A DNA stretch of 6,679 nucleotides from assembly GCA_910578845.1 (NCBI GenBank), contig CAJTSL010000044.1, positions 1 to 6,679 on the forward strand. The letters run 5' to 3'. The stretch's first letter is position 1; each line of letters opens with the position of its first letter. The notes below the pieces were generated by a model. It was not told the DNA's origin. It saw nothing but the letters and a program-made list of their open reading frames with translations, and ran no database searches. The DNA is from an uncultured Lachnospiraceae bacterium (GTDB lineage Bacteria; Bacillota; Clostridia; Lachnospirales; Lachnospiraceae). Positions 1 through 5,834 of the stretch are shown here, piece by piece. Made by a program: the position numbers and the translations under genes.

Positions 1-496
1 GAACAAAGGAGTTGCCATCGGACCATCCAAGTGTCAGCATACGGTAGCCTCTCTTGTACTTCATAGAGCAGTGGTCGAAGACTTTCGCCAGAAGTTCCGT
101 TTTATTTGAACGGGAACGGTCAAACAGGCTGTCATCAATAATGAAGACATCTTTGCGGCTCTCATCCGTAAGCGGCTTCATGAAACCGTTAATGATCCGG
201 CTTGAAAGCAAGGTTGTGAACCGAGACCAGTTAATCTTCGCATTATTGAGGAAGCGATAAACGGTGTTCTTGCAGAATGAACCATCAAATATGCCTGTTT
301 TCCACTGCATATACATGCTTCGATCCGAGAAAATGAAACAGAACAGGTATCGAAACACTTCGATTACCGGAATCCCTTTTGCTTTACCGGCATTACATTT
401 GAAAAGAAGTTTCCCGATTTGGAATTGGGTCATAAAATTTGTGACAGAGCTAGAAATCTCATTTCCGTTTTCAGCATTATATGGTATACTTGACAT
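1..496 (-). CDS. DDE transposase of an IS4-like insertion sequence, N-terminal 165 residues (runs off the window)
   Basis: The minus-strand reading frame is open from an ATG at 494-496 to the window edge, so only the N-terminal part is seen and the C-terminus is missing. It begins MSSIPYNAENGNEISSS. Residues about 46-65 form a hydrophobic stretch typical of the N-terminal helical domain of these transposases (IEVFRYLFCFIFSDRSMYMQ). An Asp-Asp pair at residues 121-122 within VFIIDDSLFDRSRS is the likely first catalytic aspartate of the DDE/RNase H-like core; the later catalytic residues are not confidently placed or lie outside. I recognise the sequence style as the IS4-superfamily transposases common in Clostridia; the exact IS family is not certain. 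The start is fixed by AAGGAG nine bases upstream. The segment is visibly less AT-rich than the glycan genes, as expected for an acquired element. It is transcribed in the same direction as the operon and downstream of it. Confidence 0.85.
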   Translation of the reverse strand, partial: MSSIPYNAENGNEISSSVTNFMTQFQIGKLLFKCNAGKAKGIPVIEVFRYLFCFIFSDRSMYMQWKTGIFDGSFCKNTVYRFLNNAKINWSRFTTLLSSRIINGFMKPLTDESRKDVFIIDDSLFDRSRSNKTELLAKVFDHCSMKYKRGYRMLTLGWSDGNSFV

Positions 497-505
497 GGCA
501 TAAAT

Positions 506-511
506 CTCCTT
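506..511 (-). promoter_or_regulatory. Ribosome binding site of the transposase
   Basis: AAGGAG on the minus strand lies nine bases before the ATG at 494-496. It decides between this ATG and another ATG at 499-501, which is only four bases away and whose frame stops after about 23 codons. Confidence 0.7.
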
Positions 512-537
512 GCTGTGTGATTGTTATTCGCAATTCA

Positions 538-546
538 ATTATACCA
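538..546 (-). promoter_or_regulatory. Extended -10 promoter element for the transposase
   Basis: The minus strand reads TGGTATAAT, a perfect TATAAT -10 box preceded by the TGn extended -10 motif, about 42 bases upstream of the transposase start. No good TTGACA-like -35 box is seen at 17-18 bp spacing, which fits an extended -10 promoter. The assignment is from motif match only. Confidence 0.5.
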
Positions 547-663
547 TCAAGTGCAGGTTTGTGCCTTTTTTATGGACTAAAGTATTGATTTTTCAAGGTT
601 CAGCACACCAATCGGTGTGGGAAGTTTGAGTTAATAATTATTGCTATTAATGAACAGAACTAC
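547..663. other. Non-coding junction between glycan operon and insertion sequence
   Basis: This stretch lies between the end of the last operon gene and the transposase promoter, and should contain the terminal inverted repeat of the insertion sequence. The exact boundary cannot be placed because the other end of the element is outside the window. It holds a small perfect hairpin (604-619) and an AT-only inverted repeat TTAATA/TATTAA (631-636 and 645-650). No GC-rich stem followed by a T-run is present for the minus strand, so no intrinsic terminator for the operon is evident here. Confidence 0.45.
604..619. repeat. Short perfect inverted repeat, possible IS-end hairpin
   Basis: CACACC and GGTGTG form a six-base-pair stem around a four-base loop. 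Neither strand has a T-run after it, so it does not look like a terminator. Its position just beyond the transposase promoter makes a role at the end of the insertion element possible, but this is inference. Confidence 0.4.
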
Positions 664-2079
664 CTAATTAGCCTCACTCTTAACATACTGTAAAATTTTA
701 TTATAATATTCTGTTTCATTTGCCCTATCATAGCAAACTTCTTCCATTGTCAATAAGAATAGCCTTAACTCCTTTTCAGTAGTTACTTTCGCCTTACCGG
801 CTACTATTTCACTAATAGCCTTGTTGCAATCTTCATTGGTATCGATTTTATATACCCCACTTAAAGCTTCCCAGTGTGTATATCCCAAGCAAAGACAAGG
901 TTTCTGGAGGATCTGCGATTCAAACATCACTGTTCCTGTCAGAGTTGCCATTCCTAATGCATTTTTCATCAAAATCTCAGAGGTAATTTTCTGAGAAATA
1001 ATCTTTACCTTTGGTATCTTTTTTAATTCTTCATAGTAAGATACTTCTCTATTAAATGAGGTTTGGTAAGGATGCTCTTTTACATAAAGCCAATATCCCT
1101 CTGGCAAGTTATGTGCAATAAGCTGAATTGCTAGCAATTGGTTTGCGTAAATCCCTCCCAATGGCGATGATGATGCCTCCGGCTGGTAATGCATTGCATA
1201 GAAGAAATATTTTTCATTAAAATCAGGCAGTACTGCAAAAGCCTCATATTTTCGTACTAATTTTCTCGTTTTCTGTCTTCCTACTATATATGCCCAACTT
1301 GCTAGCAATAAGTTTTTAAAAAAATCTTTACTATTCTTGGCATTCTTAATGACTAATTTCGGATTACCATAATAACGCTCTATTTCCTCGATTCTTCCCT
1401 TATTCATTAATAACATATGGGAATTATCAGCATTGGCAAACCTCTGTTTGATTTTTTCGATAGTTTGCTTATCATATTCAGAAATAATTATATCTTCAGG
1501 CGAAATATCAACATAATCTTTTTTCATTTTCGCCAATACCTTTGTCACTTCTTTAGTATGGTCATCAATTGAGTTTAGCATGTAGTATGCCTTTGAAGTT
1601 ACCGTATGCTTATACCCATCCGTAAAATTCATACATACCTTAATATTCTTCTTTTTGCATAACAAATATATAATATAATCATATATCTCATGTGGAAGAA
1701 TAGAAAAAACTACACAATTGATTTTTCTTGTCTCTAAAAAATTATCCCAGTATTTTAGATTGGTATAGTACAAATTGACTCTTTTCTCAAAGTTCCAATT
1801 GCCATTTCGCGCAATTTGGTGCATAATCTCAATAGAGAATTCCGATATCGGATTATGATACGCCCTATCAAAAGGTTCTAACTCTTTCACTGGAGGATAT
1901 TTCCCAATAAATGCATCCCAAATATTTATAGGTTTCTCCCGAAACAAAGTGCTGTCTATGCTATCATCAATAACTGTTGCATACGCATTTTTAATCTTAC
2001 ATTCATCTATTAATCTTTTAACTATTGTTAGAGGTAACGATTCCCCCCCTACACAAAGAAATAAGAAATTATTGTCCAT
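664..2079 (-). CDS. Capsule polysaccharide biosynthesis-like protein, putative (CMP-sugar) glycosyltransferase
   Basis: A 471-residue soluble protein with no signal peptide or membrane segment. The C-terminal half resembles the Capsule_synth (KpsC/KpsS/LipB) group: YFFYAMHYQPEASSSPLGG at about 291-309, LYVKEHP at 331-337 and a TGTVMFES motif at 381-388 followed by KPCLCLGY. In the characterised members these signatures belong to beta-Kdo transferases that use CMP-Kdo. The N-terminal half (1-280) is less recognisable and may bind the acceptor. The gene lies directly after a CMP-nonulosonate synthetase, so I infer that it may transfer the CMP-activated sugar to a surface glycan; the donor and acceptor are not shown by sequence. 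The start ATG at 2077-2079 has only a weak RBS (AGGTAG). The 73-nt gap upstream is the longest in the operon. A G7 tract in codons 11-13 makes the 5' end prone to frameshift; it is in frame here. Confidence 0.75.
   Translation of the reverse strand: MDNNFLFLCVGGESLPLTIVKRLIDECKIKNAYATVIDDSIDSTLFREKPINIWDAFIGKYPPVKELEPFDRAYHNPISEFSIEIMHQIARNGNWNFEKRVNLYYTNLKYWDNFLETRKINCVVFSILPHEIYDYIIYLLCKKKNIKVCMNFTDGYKHTVTSKAYYMLNSIDDHTKEVTKVLAKMKKDYVDISPEDIIISEYDKQTIEKIKQRFANADNSHMLLMNKGRIEEIERYYGNPKLVIKNAKNSKDFFKNLLLASWAYIVGRQKTRKLVRKYEAFAVLPDFNEKYFFYAMHYQPEASSSPLGGIYANQLLAIQLIAHNLPEGYWLYVKEHPYQTSFNREVSYYEELKKIPKVKIISQKITSEILMKNALGMATLTGTVMFESQILQKPCLCLGYTHWEALSGVYKIDTNEDCNKAISEIVAGKAKVTTEKELRLFLLTMEEVCYDRANETEYYNKILQYVKSEAN
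2043..2049 (-). repeat. G7 tract near the 5' end of the capsule-type glycosyltransferase gene
   Basis: Seven consecutive G on the coding strand, encoding Val-Gly-Gly-Glu around residues 10-13. The frame is open at seven. Reading with one extra G gives a stop after 20 residues, and with one fewer G after 16 residues, so a single-base slip would switch the gene off. This is the same kind of tract as in the two methyltransferase genes of the window. Confidence 0.7.
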
Positions 2080-2152
2080 ACTTCATTCTACCTATGCGTA
2101 GCTAACATCTAACTAGCATACTTTCCTTTCTAACTTATTACAATTCATTATA
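2080..2152 (-). other. 73-nt intergenic leader before the last operon gene
   Basis: This gap separates the cytidylyltransferase from the capsule-type gene. A TATAAT hexamer sits at 2147-2152 on the minus strand, immediately after the upstream stop codon, but has no convincing -35 or extended -10. A weak imperfect stem (TATGCTAG with CTACGCATA, one bulge) lies within about 2092-2119. No terminator with a T-run is seen. It may hold a secondary promoter; evidence is thin. Confidence 0.25.
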
Positions 2153-2872
2153 TTATTGCCATAAACTTAAATCTATCATGGAGTTCTCAACTACAAAGCA
2201 AGCTAATTTATAATTGTACATAGAATCTACTTCGATGGAATTTTCTTCCGGCATAATATAAGGTACTGAATTTTCCGAATGAAATAACTTATGCTTTTCA
2301 AAGTAATCCCATTTCGCAATATACATACAACCATTCATAGTATACTCTTTCTCTTGATCCTGTCTTCTAATACTTTTTAGCTCTTTAATTGCATTATAAA
2401 AATTGGATAGTTTATTATTAGAATCAAGCGAATGAATAAATACTTTATTTACTTCTACTTCCTTCATACCCAGCAAGGTATCTGCATTACTTCTCTCAAT
2501 TAACTCAAACGCACTATCAAAGTCCTTATAGCTTGCAAACGGAGACGATGGTTCCAACATACATACATAATCATATTTCTGTGTGTCATTTTCTTTAACC
2601 CATTGCATTGCATGTTCTATGACATCTACACTACTAGCAGTATCCGATGCAAGAAAATCCGGGCGCATAAATGGCACTTCTGCACCGTATTTGATGCTGA
2701 CCGAAGCTATTTCTTCATCATCCGTTGAAACAATTACCCGTTTTTCAACATTACACTTCTTAGCAGAAATAATTTTGTATGCTATGAGGGGCAATGACCC
2801 TACTATTCTAATATTCTTTCTCGGGACGCCTTTTGAACCTCCTCTGGCTGTAATAACAAATAATACTTTCAT
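2153..2872 (-). CDS. neuA: CMP-nonulosonic acid synthetase (acylneuraminate cytidylyltransferase family)
   Basis: A 239-residue cytidylyltransferase that couples CTP to a nonulosonic acid (sialic, legionaminic or related sugar) to give the CMP-sugar and pyrophosphate, in the cytosol. The N-terminal signature ITARGGSKGVPRKNI is the CTP-binding loop of the NeuA/LegF/PseF family. LEPSSPF (about residue 105) matches the LQPTSPL segment, and VPYIMPEENSIEVDS near the C-terminus corresponds to the metal-binding IDT region. Length is normal for a single-domain enzyme. The substrate cannot be told from sequence; the symbol is used in the family sense. Translation probably starts at the ATG at 2870-2872: AAGGA at 2883-2887 is ten bases from it but only one base from an in-frame TTG at 2879-2881, which would add three residues. 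It follows the methyltransferase gene by 22 nt and precedes a capsule-type transferase that may use its product. Confidence 0.87.
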   Translation of the reverse strand: MKVLFVITARGGSKGVPRKNIRIVGSLPLIAYKIISAKKCNVEKRVIVSTDDEEIASVSIKYGAEVPFMRPDFLASDTASSVDVIEHAMQWVKENDTQKYDYVCMLEPSSPFASYKDFDSAFELIERSNADTLLGMKEVEVNKVFIHSLDSNNKLSNFYNAIKELKSIRRQDQEKEYTMNGCMYIAKWDYFEKHKLFHSENSVPYIMPEENSIEVDSMYNYKLACFVVENSMIDLSLWQ

Positions 2873-2882
2873 TTCATCCAAT

Positions 2883-2887
2883 TCCTT
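2883..2887 (-). promoter_or_regulatory. Ribosome binding site that fixes the cytidylyltransferase start
   Basis: AAGGA on the minus strand is ten bases from the ATG at 2870-2872 and one base from the TTG at 2879-2881. The spacing favours the ATG, giving MKVLFVITARGG as the N-terminus, which also matches the usual family start. Confidence 0.5.
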
Positions 2888-2894
2888 CTTATCT

Positions 2895-3607
2895 TCATTT
2901 TGATGCTACAATAAAGTACCACGGCATCATAAGCGCAGCAGAAATCTGTAGTCTTTTACCTTCCACAGTCTTTACTGTATAGGTGCCAATGTCCATATGA
3001 TCAATTTTAGGTAAATCTATATCAATTTCAAACGGCATGAATTCAAACTTATTATATCCTAGCTTCTCAAAATATTTTCGGATACGTATCAAAGAATATA
3101 CATTATAATACATTTCTTCAAACTCTTTATTCTCTGAAGAACGATAATAATTCTTCAGTTTAATAGTATATTCAATATCCCCTTCGTAAAACAAAGAAGA
3201 CACAGCAATCCATTTGGGATTTAACTTTGCTAGCTCGTCTATAGGCTTTTGATACTCCTGCATCCAAGACAACGCTTGAAAACTAATAACACCGTCAAAT
3301 TTATCTTTCCATTCTGATCCTAAATCAAGCCAGTCTCCTTGATATAGTTTACAGTTATTTTTCTCTTTTAATCTTTCATTCCCATACTCGATTAACTTTT
3401 GCGATAAATCTATACCAACAAAATAATCATTTTCATATCTATTGCTCAGGTAAGAGACGTTTGCACCCCCCCGCACGCCATATCGCAAATAACTTGTGCC
3501 TTATCATTTTTCAGATAGCCTGCTTTTTCCAGCCAATCTACAAAATGTATTGTACTCCTATATAGATTTTCATATTGTCTGCTATGATATTCATCAATGT
3601 TTCTCAT
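2895..3607 (-). CDS. Class I SAM-dependent methyltransferase, frameshifted at a G7 tract
   Basis: The natural start is the ATG at 3605-3607 (MRNIDEYHSRQYENLY), with GAGGG eight bases upstream and the previous gene ending 14 nt away. This frame runs through QVICDMACGG and then stops at 3446-3448. The rest of the protein continues in the next frame from ANVSYL to the stop at 2895. Adding one G to the G7 tract at 3466-3472 joins both parts into a 237-residue protein with a proper motif I, DMACGGGANV (residues 42-51), the acidic-loop VGIDLS (64-69) and FDGVISFQALSW (104-115). The C-terminal GTYTVKTVEGKRLQISAAL is recognisable from methyltransferases in polysaccharide clusters. It probably methylates a sugar or its nucleotide form in the cytosol; the target is unknown. 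As read it is broken. An ATG at 3486-3488 could in theory start the downstream part but would lack most of motif I and has no RBS role evident. Phase variation or a sequencing error would both explain it. Confidence 0.8.
3466..3472 (-). repeat. G7 tract causing a frameshift in the second methyltransferase
   Basis: Seven G on the coding strand fall exactly in the glycine-rich SAM-binding motif. With seven the frame stops 53 codons after the start; with eight the canonical DMACGGGANV is restored and the full-length protein is encoded. Confidence 0.8.
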
Positions 3608-3621
3608 GTTTTTATCCCTCT

Positions 3622-4587
3622 TTATTTTTCGATTATATCAATAATCCTTAAAGTTTCTATATCCTGCTCGAAAGTATACATTGGTTGCTTACCATTTATC
3701 ACTTTAAAAAACTCCTCAATCTCTTTTTCATAAGCAAGTTCATTAACAAATGTAGCATAACCTTGCTCACATAAATACTCACCCACCTGGACTTGATTTA
3801 ACTCCCCAGATGAAATATCCTTTTCAAATAATGAGTCCGGCGTCCCACCCCATTTAATATAAATATCTTCATTAAATACTTCCATGCGCTTTACAGCTTG
3901 CCGGCTAACTACATCTACGATAAAATTTCCAACATTTCCATTCTCGTGTTCTATCTGAATCAAATATGTATCTGGAAAATCCAAGTCAAGATTTGAAATT
4001 TTCTTTTTTATTACATTCACATGATTTATTTTTCCGAAGGTATTCTGTATCCATGGTAATTCAATTGCTAAATATTCTCTACACCCATTCGTAATTTTAT
4101 CACTGACAAAAAAATCTTTTAAATTATCCCATGGATGCCAGTCTGGCAAATATTGTCCAACATGGTATTGATATACACACGGTTTCTTATTTTGCTTTAT
4201 CCTTTTATCAATAAATTGCATTTCTGCTTTATACAATGGTGTAGAAGAAAGGAATAACACCTTATGTTCCTTTTCTGCTAATTGGATATTCTCTACATAC
4301 AACTCATCAATTAAATTAATTTCGGAAAAGACATGACAGTGTCTTTCTAATGCTTCTCTTATGATTTTCCCGTGAGACCGTGGCGATGTACATACAAATA
4401 TACAATCCAAATGAATATCTACATCATCTAATGTAGCATAGCAATTAATACAATATTCTTCCGAGACGCTATGTGCTCTTGTACTATTACTATCTATTCC
4501 TACAATGGTTAAATTAGGAACGGTTTTCTTTAATAGTCTGATTCTTCTTTTTCCCATTGACCCTAAGCCAATTACACAAATATTCAT
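3622..4587 (-). CDS. Gfo/Idh/MocA-family oxidoreductase, divergent, PtmF-like context
   Basis: A 321-residue protein with an N-terminal NAD(P)-binding Rossmann fold: VIGLGSMGKRR at 5-15, an acidic residue at the end of the second strand (VGID, 29-32) and FVCTSPRSH at 64-72. The C-terminal two-thirds has the mixed alpha/beta layout of the family, with YHVGQYLPDWHPWDN at 141-155. The canonical EKP motif is replaced by SEINL at 88-92, and the usual D-x-H region reads GCREYLAIELPWI at 168-180, so the usual catalytic Lys and His are not present. I recognise SEINL proteins as a recurring subgroup in Clostridia glycan clusters; C. jejuni PtmF of the legionaminic-acid locus is a more distant analogue by context. 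Substrate unknown, presumably a sugar nucleotide or nonulosonate. ATG at 4585-4587 with GAGG seven bases upstream. It follows the formyl/acetyltransferase gene by 22 nt. Confidence 0.78.
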   Translation of the reverse strand: MNICVIGLGSMGKRRIRLLKKTVPNLTIVGIDSNSTRAHSVSEEYCINCYATLDDVDIHLDCIFVCTSPRSHGKIIREALERHCHVFSEINLIDELYVENIQLAEKEHKVLFLSSTPLYKAEMQFIDKRIKQNKKPCVYQYHVGQYLPDWHPWDNLKDFFVSDKITNGCREYLAIELPWIQNTFGKINHVNVIKKKISNLDLDFPDTYLIQIEHENGNVGNFIVDVVSRQAVKRMEVFNEDIYIKWGGTPDSLFEKDISSGELNQVQVGEYLCEQGYATFVNELAYEKEIEEFFKVINGKQPMYTFEQDIETLRIIDIIEK

Positions 4588-4609
4588 ATTTTTACCTCGA
4601 TTGTTGTTG

Positions 4610-5812
4610 TCATTTTATTTTTTTAGCAGGTATTCCCGCATAAGTTCCGGGTTCTATGATATCTTCCTTTACAACTGCTCCCGCTCCGATAATAACATTA
4701 TCACATATAACCACATTATCAATAACTGTGCTTCCAGCTCCACAGAATACATTATTGCCAATCTTAGCACGCCCGCAAATAGTTGCATGCGGCGCTATAT
4801 GTGTGTTATCGCCTATTGTTGTCTCATGTTCCACTATACTGCCAGTATTAATTACTGAATTGTTTCCAACTATTACTTGTGGGCCAAGATATGCATTTGG
4901 TGCAATAAAAGTCCCCATTCCTACCTTTGAATCAACTCCCATACAAGAATATACTGATACAACGGAAATGCAATATCCTTTATGCTGATCTGACAAGGAA
5001 TCATATAGTTCTTTTCTCTTATTATTGTCTCCAATTGCGATAATGTAACCATCCTTATCTTCTAATTCATATTCTCGCTGGGTTCTACAACCTAGAATAA
5101 TTTCATCATTGTATACAAATTCATCTACAAGAAGAAATTGTAAGTTTATATTAAACTCTAGAAGCGTATTAACAATACTTCTGGCATGTCCACCACAGCC
5201 GTAAACGATCATTTTACCCCCTCCCAGTAAAATTTTCTGTAATTGGCGATAAGTGGTGATCTCTTGATTTTTATATTTTGGTTTTTCTCCCCCATACCCT
5301 CTTTCTACCATATGCAATACTTCCAAAAAAGAATCCATACTTTCGAACATTACTCTATTATATAAAGTTAACTGTGTATCAAAATCTTCAATTTTAATAG
5401 CTTTTTGTAAAATAATATTGCCCGTATCACATCCGGCTTCTACATAATGATATGCAAATCCACACTCTTCTTCCCCAGTAGCCACCGCCTGTGCCAGGCT
5501 GCTACATCCATGGTGCCTTGGTAACAATGCAGGATGCAAATTAAAAATCTTACCATTTACAATGTTAATTACATCCTGCTTAATAAACCATCGATAGTAT
5601 ATGGAGCATATCATATCGGGAATAAAAGGTAAATTTGCAGCTTCAATTTTATCAAGACTATACTTTATATTTTTCCTAATACATAAACCTTCTAAATCAG
5701 CAATACAGTTTTCTGTTGGATGTGTATAAACATATACCTCATGTCCTTCTTCCAATAAAAGCTCTAATGCCTTACAGCCTGTCCAGTGATAACCGCACAA
5801 TACTATTCGCAT
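4610..5812 (-). CDS. Bifunctional sugar N-formyltransferase / PglD-NeuD-type acetyltransferase
   Basis: A 400-residue protein made of two enzymes. Residues 1 to about 195 are a formyl_trans_N domain that moves a formyl group from N10-formyltetrahydrofolate to an amine: the triad is visible as N91 and H93 in FNLHPALLPRHHG and D129 in CDTGNII. Residues 201-280 are a PglD_N-type nucleotide-sugar binding fold (MIVYGCGGHARS), and 285-400 form left-handed beta-helix hexapeptide repeats with VEHETTIGDNTHIAPHA; H329 corresponds to the catalytic His of PglD. That half probably transfers acetyl from acetyl-CoA to an amino sugar. Both halves may acylate the amino group of the nonulosonate precursor. The start ATG at 5810-5812 has GGAG six bases upstream; the previous gene ends 22 nt away. 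The junction contains GGGAGGGGG followed by an ATG, so the fusion may be recent or slip-dependent. Confidence 0.85.
   Translation of the reverse strand: MRIVLCGYHWTGCKALELLLEEGHEVYVYTHPTENCIADLEGLCIRKNIKYSLDKIEAANLPFIPDMICSIYYRWFIKQDVINIVNGKIFNLHPALLPRHHGCSSLAQAVATGEEECGFAYHYVEAGCDTGNIILQKAIKIEDFDTQLTLYNRVMFESMDSFLEVLHMVERGYGGEKPKYKNQEITTYRQLQKILLGGGKMIVYGCGGHARSIVNTLLEFNINLQFLLVDEFVYNDEIILGCRTQREYELEDKDGYIIAIGDNNKRKELYDSLSDQHKGYCISVVSVYSCMGVDSKVGMGTFIAPNAYLGPQVIVGNNSVINTGSIVEHETTIGDNTHIAPHATICGRAKIGNNVFCGAGSTVIDNVVICDNVIIGAGAVVKEDIIEPGTYAGIPAKKIK
5210..5225 (-). promoter_or_regulatory. Internal RBS, G-run and ATG at the formyltransferase/acetyltransferase junction
   Basis: The coding strand reads GGGAGGGGG, then TAAA, then ATG (5210-5212), which is Met201 of the fused protein. 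GGGAGG lies seven bases before the ATG, an ideal Shine-Dalgarno arrangement, and MIVYGCGGHARS is a natural start for a PglD/NeuD protein. Losing one G would end the formyltransferase at a TGA overlapping this ATG (ATGA, 5209-5212); gaining one G would end it at TAA 5214-5216. So the acetyltransferase could also be made separately, or the two genes were separate in the ancestor. Confidence 0.6.
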
Positions 5813-5819
5813 AATTTAC

Positions 5820-5823
5820 TCCA
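5820..5823 (-). promoter_or_regulatory. Ribosome binding site of the formyltransferase/acetyltransferase gene
   Basis: GGAG on the minus strand, six bases before the ATG at 5810-5812, supports that start. Confidence 0.6.
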
Positions 5824-5834
5824 TTTCCCGGCTT

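Noticed and set aside
54..503. Two plus-strand open frames of 68 and 79 codons at the left end
   Set aside because: They lie fully opposite the minus-strand transposase frame, which has a recognisable protein, RBS and promoter; the plus-strand translations resemble nothing.
604..619. Intrinsic terminator of the operon
   Set aside because: The stem is only six base pairs and no T-run follows it on either strand.
2147..2152. Internal promoter for the capsule-type gene (TATAAT)
   Set aside because: No matching -35 at 16-18 bp and no extended -10; such a hexamer is common by chance in AT-rich DNA.
2583..2903. Plus-strand open frame of 106 codons
   Set aside because: Antisense shadow of the cytidylyltransferase, which has clear family motifs.
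4505..4988. Plus-strand open frames opposite the oxidoreductase and acetyltransferase genes
   Set aside because: Antisense shadows; the repetitive Ile/Pro/Thr-rich translation comes from the hexapeptide repeats on the other strand.
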